Assembly: GCF_031143425.1 (NCBI RefSeq)
Contig: NC_090444.1
Span: 62,491,533 to 62,555,532, forward strand
Reading direction: 5' to 3'
From: Pleurodeles waltl
Lineage: Eukaryota; Chordata; Amphibia; Caudata; Salamandridae
Length of the DNA: 64,000 nt
Below, in pieces: positions 43,946 to 54,117 of this stretch. The translations under genes and the position numbers were made by a program. A model generated the notes under the pieces. That model saw nothing but the letters and a program-made list of their open reading frames with translations, did no database searches and had not been told where the DNA came from. Every line of letters starts with the position of its first letter. The first letter of the stretch is position 1.

Positions 43946-45739
43946 GGGGTGTAAAACCTGCCCCTGCGACTGCGAGAGGAGGTCTGCCCTGAGAGGGAGA
44001 CGGAGCGGAGGGCACAGTGAGAGTTGGAGAAGGTCCGAGTACCACACCCTCCTTGGCCAATCCGGAGCAATTAAGATGACTTGAGCCCTGTCTTGGCAAA
44101 TTTTCCTCAACACACCAGGAATCAAGGGTATGGGGGGAAACGCGTAAAGCAACTGGTCGCACCAGGTCATCTGACACGCATCCCCAAATGCTCCTTGTAC
44201 CGGATACTGGAGGTTGCAGAATAACGTGCAGTGCGAGTTCTCCCGGGTGGCAAACAGATCTATCCGAGGAAACCCCCACATCTGGAAGATTAACCGGACT
44301 TGATCTGGATGGAGACGCCACTCGTGATCGGCCGAGAAATGGCGACTGAGATTGTCCGCACGTACGTTCAAGACTCCGGCCAGATGATTTGCTACCAAGT
44401 AAATCTGATGGTCCTTTGCCCAGGACCATAGCCGTAGAGCTTCTTTGCAGAGAAGGTACGACCCTACCCCTCCCTGTTTGTTTATATACCACATCGCGGT
44501 AGTGTTGTCCGTCAGGACCTGAACCGACTGACCACAAAGGGATGGGAGGAAGGCCTTGAGAGCCAGACATACAGTCCGTAACTCCAACAGATTGATATGA
44601 AACACCTGTTCTACTGGAGACCAAAGTCTCTTGATCTCCAGGTCCCCCAAATGAGCTCCCCACCCTAGAGTGGAAGCATCCGTTATTACTGTGGCCACAG
44701 GCGGAGCTTGCGAGAACGGCCTTCCTCTGGAAAGATTGCCGTCCGCAATCCACCATTTCAAATCCATGGTAGCATCTCTGGAGATTCTCACCGAGCCTTC
44801 GAGATCCCCTTTGTGTTGAGACCACTGCCTTCGGAGGCACCACTGAAGAGCCCTCATGTGCCAACGAGCATGTGTGACCAACAGTATGCAAGAAGCAAAC
44901 AGACCGAGCAGACGTAGGACCTTGAGGACTGGAATGACCGCTCCACTTTGAAACATTGGAACCAACGCCTGAATGTCCTGAATCCGCTGTGGCGGAGGAA
45001 AGGCTCGGTTCAATGTTGTATCCAGTACTGCCCCTATGAACAGGAGGCGCTGACAGGGCTCTAGGTGAGATTTGGGCACGTTCACCGAAAAGCCCAGGTC
45101 GAACAACAACTGGGTTGTCGACTGCAGGTGATGCAACACGAGCTACGGAGACCTGGCTTTGATCGACCAGTCGTCTAGATAAGGAAATACTGCTATCCCC
45201 TTCCTTCTGAGCTCTGCCACAACCACCGACATCACTTTCGTGAAGACTCGAGGTGCTGAAGTAAGACCAAATGGGAGGACCGCAAACTGATAGTGCTGCG
45301 ACCCCACCACAAAACGGAGATACTTCCTGTGCGACTTGAGTATCGGGATATGAAAGTAAGCATCCTGCAAGTCGACAGACACCATCCAATCTCCATTGTT
45401 CAGCACCAAAAGCACCTGAGCTAGGGTCAGCATCTTGAACTTTTCCTGTTTGAGGAACCAATTCAAGATCCTTAGGTCCAGGATTGGTCTCAACCGACCA
45501 TCCTTCTTGGGAATCAGGAAGTACCTCGAATAACAACCTTGACCCCTTTCCTGCTCTGGAACCAACTCCACCGCTCCCTTTGAAAGGAGGGCTTGAACCT
45601 CCTGTTCCAACAACAGGAGGTGTTCTTCTGAACAATAAGATGGGTGGGGCAGGATGGGGGCGGAAACTCCTGAAAGGGAAGGGTGTAGCCTTTTCTCACA
45701 ATGCTGGTAACCCAGGAGTCTGAAGTTATGACCTCCCAC
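43895..45739 (-). pseudogene. DIRS-A1 RT, RNase H and Dam-like polyprotein, one stop
   Basis: RT part (45,650-45,150): GCYSRYFLIPKKDGRLRPIL, VSVDLQDAYFHIPI (motif A), AVLPFGLTSAPRVFTK (motif B) and FPYLDDW (catalytic Asp pair). A single TAG at 45,143-45,145 interrupts the frame; the homologous DIRS-A2 has a glycine codon there. RNase H (about 44,700-44,330): VITDASTLGWGAHL, LLELRTVCLALKAF, VLTDNTTAMWYIN and GVLNVRADNLSR. Then FPRIDLFATRENS...YAFPPIPLIPGVL...AQVILIAPDWP, the Dam-methyltransferase-like segment of DIRS elements. Apart from the stop the domains are intact, the best preserved pol in the window. Confidence 0.88.
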
Positions 45740-45789
45740 TTGTGGAGAAAATTCAGTAACCTCCCCCCTACAGGAGTGGAGTGAGTGGG

Positions 45790-46380
45790 AATTGGTGGAA
45801 GCCTAAGGCTGCTTCCCCTGCTGTACCCCACCAGAGGAAGAGGAAGAGGCAGAGTGCTGCTGAGAGGCTCCCCTGGTACGGACCCTACCCCTCCCTCTAA
45901 AAGATCTATAGGAGAGAACAGAGGTAGGCTGCTGGAATTTCCCTCGAAAGGAGGAGGAGGAGCAGCCACGACCAAATCCTCGAAAACCTCCTAAAAAATC
46001 TGGAGGAGGCGGAAGAAGTGGCTTGCAAGCCCAGCGACTTGGCCGTGGCCCTGCTCTCCTTGAACCTCTCTAAGGCCGAATCCGCCTTGGCACCAAAGAG
46101 CTTGTCCCCATCAAAAGGAAGGTCCAGTAGGATCGACTGCACATCCGAGGAAAATCCTGAGTTAGGAAGCCAAGCCTGCCTCCTCGTAACTACAGCAGTG
46201 CCCATTGCCCTAGCAACCGAGTCAGTTGTATCCAACCCAGATTGGATAACCTGAGTTGCAGCTGCCTGAGCGTCCGATACGAGATTTAACAGCCCCTGAG
46301 GGACCTCCGTATGCGTTGATGCAATCTCGTCCATCAGGGCTAAATGTACCTTCCTAAAATACATGTAGCATTGGTGGACT
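45790..46380 (-). pseudogene. DIRS-A1 Gag, C-terminal part
   Basis: Minus-strand frame with DTTDSVARAMGTAVVTRRQA, SSDVQSILLDLPFDGDKLFG and ADSALERFKESRATAKSLGL, the conserved C-terminal Gag block of vertebrate DIRS elements. It ends with a Ser/Arg/Phe-rich tail. DIRS-A2 carries the same block at 58,756-59,367. Separated from the N-terminal part by frameshifts in 46,380-46,840. Confidence 0.75.
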
Positions 46381-47888
46381 TCAATGCCATGCTACATGAA
46401 GAGAACACCTTTTTGGATGCCATGTCCATCTTCTTGGAGTCTCTATCCGAGGGCACAGATGGAAAAGAGCCAGGAGCAGGCCTTGCCGAGCAGGAAGCCT
46501 GGACCACCAAGCTTTCAGGTGTTGGATGTCTGGTAAGAAAACCAGGGTCAGCCGGTGCAGCCCGATACCTCCTAGCCACAGATCTATTGACAGCTGAAGA
46601 AGACCCCGGCTTCTTCCAGACTTCCAAAACAGGGTCCAGCAGCGCCTCATTGAACGGCAAAAGTGGTTCTGCCGATGTAGAGGCCGGGTGCAACACCTCT
46701 GTAAAAAATTCTGCTTGGCTTCAGTTACCAGCAAAGGAAGATCCAAGAAGCTAGCTGCCTTCCTGATAACAGAATGGAAAGTGGCCGCCTCTTCTGTATA
46801 CTCCCCAGGAGATGACAGGTCCCACTCGGGGGAAGTATCTAGGCCACTAGCAGTGTCCAGCCCATGGAGACCCTCACGAGAGTCCTCAATCTCTCCTTCC
46901 TCCAGGTTTTGTCTCTGGTACTCCTCGAGTGCAGCCTCTCCTCTATCCTCGGCGATGAAATGGCGTCAGCGGATGTCGAAGAATGACGCCGGTCCTCGGA
47001 TCCGTCCGACGCCGGATCTACAGGCGCCATAGGTCCCTTCGGCGCCGAACGAGGAGTCGGATGGAGAGAAGACTGCTTTGGAGTCGCAGGAGGTCTAGAC
47101 AGCGCCACTGGTTGAAACATCGAAGCCGCCAGAGCCGAAGTCTCAGGAGCCACCGGAGCCGATACCGGCGCCGAGCCCACGTTCCCCAGGGGGAGAAAGG
47201 GCATAAAGGGTGCCGGTTGAAGCGGAGCCGGAGCACCCATGTTGAAGGCCAAAGGGCCCGAAGGACCAGCCGGTCCACCACCTGGAGCCATCTGCTGGAA
47301 GATGGAAAACATCGCATTTAAAAATGCGGTACTATCAGCTCCAGGGGCCGGGAAATCCGGGTACTGGGGTGCCTGGTTCGAATGCGACACCGATGCCGGT
47401 CTCGACGTCTGCAACGACGCAGAAAACATTTGAGGCTGCGGAACCTCAAACACTGAAGGTGGTTGGCCCGACGACCCAGGCGAAGTCGGTGAGGCTGGAG
47501 AAGGCAATGGCGTCGACGGATGGGGAGTGACAGTGGGACTGACCTCCCAAGTCTTCCGACGTCGAGTTGACGGTGACCTTGACCAAGACCTCTCTTTACT
47601 CGACCGGCGCCGTGATTCTCGATGACGCCTGGAGTCCCGATGACGCCGATGAGACTTCGGTGACGAGGATTTTCGATGATGTCTCTTTTCCTTCCTTTTC
47701 GACTTCGCCAGAAAAAGCTTAGCCTCGCGCTCTTTCAGGGCCTTAGGATTCATATGTTGACAAGAATCGCACTTGTCAACATCATGATCGGAACTAAGAC
47801 ACCACAAACAGTCAGAATGTGGGTCCGTTACTGACATTTTGCCCCCACACTCACGGCAGGGCTTGAATCCTGACTTTCTTTGCGACAT
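46381..47888 (-). pseudogene. DIRS-A1 Gag, N-terminal and middle part
   Basis: The likely start is the methionine at 47,888 (MSQRKSGFKPC) rather than the upstream one at 47,981, because DIRS-A2 aligns from here. A cysteine/histidine cluster CRECGGKMSVTDPH, CLWCLSSDHD and CDSCQ looks like a zinc-binding module. Next come Lys/Arg/Ser-rich repeats (SRRHRESRRRSSKERSWSR), a Pro/Ala-rich linker, and FLNAMFSIFQQMAPGG. The frame breaks near 46,930 and 46,840. The middle block EPLLPFNEALLDPVLEVWKK and HPTPESLVVQA lies in another frame at about 46,670-46,510. Confidence 0.8.
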
Positions 47889-47989
47889 TGTAATCTCAAA
47901 GAAAAAATAGATCCAAAAAACACACTGTAACTGTCGAACAGCAACAGTAGCTCCCTCGAAGATAACCGTTTCGAATGGCACGGAAAAAA

Positions 47990-48167
47990 GTGAACTGACG
48001 TCGGCGAGGACCTCTTATTGCCTGTATGACGTCAGACGGCGTTGCGTGGGCAACTGTGACGTCCTCGTCGACGTGCAGAAGCTAGGAAGAAGATTTCCGT
48101 CTAATGCTGGCGCAATGGGAGTATTCATTAGGTGAGGAATCCACAGGTAGTTGTATCCATCAGAAAT
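47990..48167 (-). repeat. DIRS-A1 right terminal inverted repeat
   Basis: GTGAACTGACGTC ... CATTAGGTGAGGAATCCACAG ... TCCATCAGAAAT. Matches the right end of DIRS-A2 (60,829-61,003) and, inverted, its left end (55,231-55,457). Three TGACGTC-like motifs (48,000; 48,028; 48,057) could bind CREB/ATF-type factors (inference). Confidence 0.8.
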
Positions 48168-48477
48168 AGGCCGATCTGCCCCCAGGGAGGGAAGAAGCCA
48201 TTAGGCACCAGGGATGTTTTTATTTATATTGAGAACAGGAGCGACCCCTTAGGCAAGGGTTGTTCCCCCCCTCAAGCAATTTTTTTAAAAGACCATTTCT
48301 GCCCCCCCAGGGGGCAGATTGGCCTTTATTAATTAGGCCGATCTGCCCCTTTTGGCAGGGGGTGGGGTGCAGAAGCCACTAGAAACCAGTTTTTTTTTTT
48401 TTTTTTTCTTTTAAACCTTTATACTGATAAGGGGTGCGACCCCTTATGCAAGCTCCCAAATGGCCTAAAGTACAAAT
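48168..48477. repeat. AGGCCGATCTGCCCC repeat, two units
   Basis: AGGCCGATCTGCCCC at 48,167 and at about 48,342, each followed by GAAGCCA(T/C)TAG.. and a (GCGACCCCTTA) block, giving a period of about 175 bp. Between them GCCCCCCCAGGGGGC is palindromic. Includes a T-run at 48,392-48,409. Confidence 0.65.
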
Positions 48478-48839
48478 TACTTACCTTCGGTAATGAAATA
48501 TCTGGAAGAGACATATTCTAGTTGCAGATTCCTTACCTTAGAATTTCCCCCCAGGCGTTAGACTGTATCCGGAGATTTTTCTTCGAGCAATACCCTTGGG
48601 CGTCTGTAGGTGGCGTTGTTCGACTCCGCAGGCATCGACTGATGCCTTGATGACGTCGGGAGTAGTACATTGACGCCGCCCTCGCGCAGTGATGTCAGTT
48701 TCTTTTAACCACTTTCCACGCCAGAGCGCAGAGCCGCTAAGAACACTGAGATTGGTGCGACAGAGCTAAGGACCTGAAAGGGGGAACACCTGTCCCTAGA
48801 AATAATTTCGCAAAGCGGGGAGGATGGGTGGGCGGTAAG

Positions 48840-48955
48840 GAAGCTGCAACTAGAATGTGTCTCTAACAGATATTTCAAATACCGAAGGTAACTAACCTGT
48901 ACATCTGATAGAGACTTCTAGTTGCAGATTCCTTACCTTAGAATTGATACCCAAG
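48840..48955 (-). repeat. DIRS-B1 internal complementary region
   Basis: GCAACTAGAATGTGTCTCT...ACCGAAGGTAACTAACC is the reverse complement (with changes) of the left terminus at 48,478-48,535. It is directly joined to CATCTGATAGAGACTTCTAG, the inward reading of the opposite terminus. This head-to-head pair of end sequences is the ICR that templates the circular junction in DIRS elements. Confidence 0.7.
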
Positions 48956-48990
48956 CAATGCCACCCTATGTGGTGGGCTGCGAACAAAGA

Positions 48991-50125
48991 TCATACTAGA
49001 AAGTCTTGCAGGACTGAACGACCAAAGTAGCCGCCTCGACGGACCTGACTATCCAGGCAGTAATGCTTATCAAACGTGTGCAGGGATGCCCATGTAGCTG
49101 CCTGACAGATATCCAGGACAGGAACTCCGCGTGCTAACGCAGTGGAAGCCGCAGTCTCTCTGGTGGAATGAGCACGCAAGCCTTCAGGAGGTTGCTTTTT
49201 AGCCAAAGTGTAGCACATTTTGATGCAAAGAAGCACCCATCGAGAGATGATATGCTTTTGCACCGCCTTCCCTTTCTTATCACCCACATAGCCAAAGAGT
49301 TGATTGTCCACCTGGAAATCTTTAGTACAATGGAGGTAGAACACCAACACTCTTTTTGGGTCCAGACAGTGGAGTCTCTCCCCTTCTCATGGGAAGGGTG
49401 TAGGAGTGTGTAGAAGGTAGGCAAAGTGATGGACTGGCCTACATAAAATGGTGTAAATACCTTAGGAAGGAATGAAGCTCTAATGCGTAACACCACTTTG
49501 TCAGGGAGTACAGACAAGTTTGGAGGCATTGAAGAAAGCACCTGGAGCTCACTCACCCTGCAAGCAGAGGTGATAGCGACAAAGAAAGACAGTTTGAATG
49601 CGAGGATCCGCAAGGGACAATTATGCATTGGCTCAAAGGGGGTACACATTAAATAAGTAAGTACAAGATTAAGATCCCACTGAGGCATAATGAATGGAGT
49701 GTGAGATAATAAGTGGGTGAGCCCTTTTAAGAACCTACTGACAATAGGAGATTTAAAGAGTGAGGGCTGATCAGGTAACCTTTAAGGGTGCCCAAAGCAG
49801 AGCCCTGCTGGGCTAAATAATGAACAGAAGAACCTCTGACAGAGGGGCACAAATGTGATCAACAGATTTGTTGGTACACCATGCCACAAGATTTATTCCA
49901 ACGACAGGCATATACAGTTTTAGTCGATGGATGCATGGCTGCCAAGAAACATTGCAGACTTTGGGTGGAAGGCCAAATGCATTCAACTGTTGCAGCTCAA
50001 TCTCCACGTATGAAGGTGGAGGTTGGACAGGTGCCGGTGGAGAACCGTCCCCTGCTGCTGTTACAGAAGATCCGCCCGAAGCGGCAGTCTGAGTGGAGGA
50101 TAGATGGACATGCTCAATAGCTCTG
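48991..50125 (-). pseudogene. DIRS-B1 tyrosine recombinase, frameshifted
   Basis: The N-terminal part near 50,040-49,950 reads YVEIELQQLNAFGLPPKVC. The core-binding/catalytic part near 49,600 reads FFVAITSACRVSELQVLSSM, which holds the position of the first catalytic Arg (ACRVSEL). The C-terminal frame (49,350-48,991) reads LRAHSTRETAASTALARGVP (H-x-x-R motif) and TFDKHYCLD (catalytic Tyr region), ending VLQDFLV and a stop. Frames change at least twice, between 49,350 and 49,400 and again near 49,700. Confidence 0.8.
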
Positions 50126-50129
50126 GATA

Positions 50130-51960
50130 CCACACTCTTCAAACCCAGTCCGGAGCCACCAAGATAACTTGGGCCCGGTCGTACTTGATTTTCTTGAGAA
50201 CTCTGGGTAGAAGAGGGCTAGACGGGAAGGCGTACAGGAGGCTGGAGCTCCACTCGAGATGAAAAGCGTCTCCGAGCGAGTGCCGTCTTCGAAAATTCCA
50301 ACGTGCAAAACAGCTGACATTGCGTGTTCTCTGCGGAGGCAAACAGATCTAACCAAGGCTCTCCCCACTTGAGACCTTGCGTCACCCCAGGATAGAGACG
50401 CCATTTGTGATCAACTGTGCGTCGGCGGCTGAGTTTGTCTGCTCTGGCGTTGAGAGCCTGCCAGATGTTCAACCATCAGCGTAATGCCCTGATATTCCAG
50501 CCATGTCCAGAGGCGTAGTGCTTCCTGACAAAGGACCCTACCCCGCGTTGTTTGTTGGAGTACCACATGGCGGTAGTGTTGTCTGTGAACACCTGCACCA
50601 CTTTCCCTTTGAGAGAGGGAAGGAATGCTTTTGACCTAAGCCTGATTGCCCGGAGCCCGGAGCTCCAGCATTTTTATGTGGAGCCCCGACTCTGCCGGAA
50701 ACCAGAGGCCTCTGATCTCTGCTTCTCCCATGTGGCCACACCAACCCACAAGTGACGCATCTGTCACTATAGAGAGATCTGGTTGGGGAAGGGAGAGGGA
50801 TCTGCTGTTGACACAATTTGGATTCTAAAGCCACCACTGCAGGTCTTTCGCAGCCCCCTCCGAGATCTGGACCATGTCTGAGCGATTTCCCTGATGCTGC
50901 GCCCACTGGAACTTTAGGTCCCACTGCAGAGTGCGCATATGCCATCTGGCATGTGTACTAGCAGGAGACAGGAGGCCATGAGGCCCAGCAGGCTCACACT
51001 CACCGAAACCCAAGACCGAGGCTGAAAGAAAGATCTGAATCATAGCCTGAAGGTCTTGGACTCGCTTGTCTGGAGAATAAGCGAGAAATTGCACTGTATC
51101 CAGAACAGCTCCAATGAAAGTGAGCGTCTGAGAGGGAGTCAGGTGTGACTTCGGCACGTTTATAGTGAACCCCAGCTTGTGCAGGAGGTTCGCCATAGTC
51201 TGAAGGTGAGAGACGACTGTCTGGGGAGAAGGCGCCTTCAACAGCCAGTCATTGAGGTAGGGGAAAACTGAGACCCCTAACCTGCACAGATGAGCTGCAA
51301 CCACCGCCATCATTTTTGTGAGGGGCGCTGGTAAGGCCGAAAAGGAGCATGGTAAACTGAAAGTGCTCGTGACCTACCATGAATAGGTAACGTCTGTGGG
51401 CAGGCAGGATGGGGATGTGAAAATAAGCGTCCTGCAAGTCCAACGCTACCATCCAGTCTCATGGGTCTAAGGCAGACAGAACCTGAGCCAGGGTGACCAT
51501 TTTTAATTTCTCCTTCTTGAGGAAGTAGTTCAGGACCCGAAAGTCTAGGATTGGATGTAAGCCCTTGTCCTTCGTTGGTATAAGAAAGTAGCAGGAATAA
51601 CAACCACGACCCACTTCTGGCACAGGGACTCTTTCTATAGCTCCCTTGGCCAAGAGAGCCATGACTTCCTGGTGGAGAAGCACAAAATGATCCTCCGGAA
51701 GATGATGGAAGGATGGTGGCATGTGTGGTGCTGCAGATTCGAAAGGAGGGTGGGGAGGAGTAGCCCTTCCGAATGATCTGCAAAACCCACCCATCAGTGG
51801 TGATAAGTTCCCAGTGGGGCAGGTGATGGCGGATCCTGCCCCCAACTGGGTAGGAGTGACGGGACGGACTAGGAGGGTTTGGAGACTGCAGCAGGGGGGG
51901 TGGCGGGGGGGCAGAGGTGGAATGGACAGACCTATGGTTCCCTGTCTCACAGCCACGTGG
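50130..51960 (-). pseudogene. DIRS-B1 RT, RNase H and Dam-like region, decayed
   Basis: RT: KEKLKMVTLAQVLSALDP, a break, WMVALDLQDAYFHIPILPAH (51,450-51,390), a frameshift after FGLTSAP, then LGVSVFPYLNDWLLKAPSP. The catalytic motif is YLND instead of YLDD, so the second metal-binding Asp is lost (near 51,255). The thumb INVPKSHLTPSQTLTFIGAV follows. The RNase H centre lies in shifted frames; its end ARADKLSRRR (50,440) and the Dam-like WLDLFASAENTQCQLF plus LLYAFPSSPLLPRVLKK are readable. Non-functional. Confidence 0.8.
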
Positions 51961-53126
51961 AATTCCGCGACCTCGGCCATGCATAGGCTGCCCAGCGTGT
52001 GTGGCATGGTAGCTGGGTTGAGGACATGACAGGGTGCCCCTTCCGTGTTCCACGAAATGGATGAAAAGCTGAATGTGGTGGGCGAGTGGCAGAGGAAAGA
52101 CCAAGGGACCGAGCCGTAGACTGGGAATCATTGAATCTCTCCAAGGCAGTCCGCTTTGTCTCCAAAGAGACGGGTGCCATCAAAGGGCATGTCCATGAGT
52201 GACTCTTTGACATCCCCCGAGAAGCCACAAGTGCGTAACCAGGCATGGCGCCGTAAGACCACTGTTGTTGCAACCGATCTGCCCAGAAAGTCTGTCGTAT
52301 CCCGCCCACAACGGATAGTGAACTTTTCTGCATCTCTCCCATCTTTCACTGCTTGGGAGACGATAGCACGGGCCTCCTCCGGTATCTGCGGCAGGACTTG
52401 CGCAACTGTAACCCACAGGGAGTGGGTATAACGTCACAAAAAACATGCAGTGTTCACAGACCGCAGTGCGAGGCTGCAGGAAGAAAACTTCTTGGCAAAT
52501 TGTTCCAGCCTTTTGGATTCACTATCCTGGGGTACGGAAGGGAATGCGCCTGAAGAAGTGGAAGCTTGGATAACACGACTCTCAGGAGTGGGATGTTGGG
52601 ACAGGAATTTTGGGTCGGTCGGTGCAGGCCAATGGCGGCTAGCAATAGTCCTGTTCACAGGAGCCCCTTTGTTGGGTTTGGACCATGTACCCAAAAGGAC
52701 ATTGGTGAGGGCCTCATTGAATGAGAGAAGGGGTTCTGAAGTAGAAGCCCCAGGCTGAAGCACCTCAGTCAGGAGATTAGACCTGACTTCCACAGTAGGT
52801 AGCTCAAGGCTGAGGACCTCAGCTGCCCTACTGACCACCCTACTGTAAGTTGCTCCCTCCGCCGTAGCCACAGTAGGAGGCAACAGCATGCCAGCATCAG
52901 GAGAAGTATCCAGACCACTGGCTTCGCCCAAATCCTGTTCCCAGTCCACAGCATGGTCATCCTGGTATTCATAATGGTCCAGTGATCCATCCAATTCCTC
53001 CCCATAGGAAAAAGGGTCTGAATCAGACCTTGGGTGAATAGGCCCCACTGAAGCCGATGGTGCCGTCGACCGATGCCTCTCCGAGTCGTCTGGGATAAAT
53101 TCTTGTTCTCCTCCAGGGGAACCCAC
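51960..53126 (-). pseudogene. DIRS-B1 Gag, middle and C-terminal parts
   Basis: 53,126-52,434 encodes an acidic linker (DPFSYGEELDGSLDHYEYQD) then EPLLSFNEALTNVLLGTW, RTIASRHWPAPTDPKFLSQH and PTPESRVIQAS, the Gag middle block also found in DIRS-A. Next, in other frames, AEKFTIRCGRDTTDFLGRSV, RHAWLRTCGFSGDVKESLMD and MPFDGTRLFGDKAD (52,330-52,150). The cysteine-rich N terminus is absent; the open frame starts abruptly near the A-rich break. Confidence 0.75.
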
Positions 53127-53130
53127 AAAC

Positions 53131-53394
53131 TATGGGTACCTCTCGAATCCCTATGAAGTTGGCAAAAAATATAAATAAAAATAAATACGTTTAAAAAAAA
53201 AAAAAAACGCACATTTGGCATGGGTAGCTTATGTGGCCAAAAAGTAATGAAAGCCTAAGCACGAACTGCCCCGAATAGCCAAGAAAACGCCTGGCACCTG
53301 AGGGGGAAAGGCCTGGCAGAGAAGCGGTTAGTAAAATGTAAACTTTGTTATTAAAGCTGGGAAATGTTATATTCGGTGTCAGGAAAAGAGGTGA
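53131..53394. other. Junction sequence with A-rich run
   Basis: ATAAATAAAAATAAATACG and a 15-A run at 53,192-53,206, followed by A/G-mixed DNA without recognisable motif. This is where DIRS-B1 loses its 5' portion, so the A run may mark a deletion or insertion joint. Confidence 0.4.
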
Positions 53395-53690
53395 GGATCA
53401 TGCTAGCTGCAGACACCTAACCTTAGAATCGATACCCAAGCAATACCATCTCCGGTGGTGTGTTTGCAGACCAATTTCAAAGGAGTAAGTCCTGATGGGG
53501 CAAAGGGGCAAAATTCTCATTTTTATGGACCTGGGCCTACCTGGCAGTAGTGTCTGATAAACGTGTGCAGTAAGCAGACGCTGCTGACTGGCAGAGGTCC
53601 AGTAACAGAACTCTTCATGCCAACGCAGAGGTCGCATCTTGAGATCTGTTGACATGAGCCTGCAAATCTTCACATGCATCAAAAATTCAT
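53395..53690 (-). mobile_element. DIRS-B-like fragment (YR 3' end)
   Basis: CTAACCTTAGAATCGATACCCAAGCAA and the following 250 bp correspond to 48,935-49,170 of DIRS-B1 (recombinase C terminus and its 3' flank), at lower identity than DIRS-B2. Confidence 0.6.
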
Positions 53691-54117
53691 AAATATCTTA
53701 CCCGGCCTGCAGAACGATTAGACTGAATCTACTTGACCTATCTGTAATATACTTGACCCTCACACTGTTGTTAAGTTGTGTGATCCTAGGCAATATTTTA
53801 TTTAGCTGTCATTTTTTCATTATCGTATATGAGAGCACCTTCAAATATGAAAGTTCAGCATTTCTGCTATACAAAAAAAACCTTTTTGATTTAATAGGCC
53901 AAACGTTTGCTTCATGCATATTACAAATCTAGCCCACATTAGGCTACACATGAACCCTGACTTGCCTCTTAGTTCACTAATATCATTGTCATCAGGGTGG
54001 GGGCAGAAATTTGTTAATTCTTGATAAAGATCTCAGTTTAAAAAAATATATTGCTAAAAAGTGATATGGTTGTGCACTGTCATTTTCAAACATTTTCCAT
54101 TGACATAATACATTTTC
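53691..54117. other. No recognisable feature, A/T-rich
   Basis: Low-G+C spacer between two DIRS pieces, without motifs. Confidence 0.5.

Larger units (their letters stand above)
43655..48167 (-). mobile_element. DIRS-A1, tyrosine-recombinase retrotransposon, YR end lost
   Basis: Order on the minus strand: right terminal repeat (48,167 to about 47,990), Gag (47,888 to about 45,790), RT, RNase H and Dam-like domain (45,739 to about 43,895), and the beginning of the tyrosine recombinase (43,945-43,655). This gene order with inverted rather than direct terminal repeats defines DIRS-type elements. The rest of the recombinase, internal complementary region and left terminal repeat are missing; the break abuts the 5' region of the antisense LINE. 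Confidence 0.85.
48478..53130 (-). mobile_element. DIRS-B1, DIRS element with missing Gag start and right end
   Basis: Second DIRS subfamily. Left end AATTACTTACCTTCGGTAATG (48,476) with terminal repeat to about 48,880, internal complementary region at about 48,840-48,950, recombinase (48,991-50,110), Dam-like/RNase H/RT (50,130-51,960) and Gag (51,960-53,126). The cysteine-rich Gag start and the right terminal repeat are missing. At about 53,190 there is an A-rich run followed by unrelated sequence. Confidence 0.8.

Noticed and set aside
43821..45635. 604-residue minus-strand frame as a novel protein
   Set aside because: Most of it lies out of frame over conserved RT and RNase H domains of DIRS-A1. 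Only its last ~50 residues are the recombinase start. Reported as an overlap observation, not as a separate gene.
46983..47321. Arg/Ser-rich plus-strand frame resembling an SR protein
   Set aside because: Antisense shadow of the DIRS-A1 Gag linker (Pro/Ala codons read backwards).
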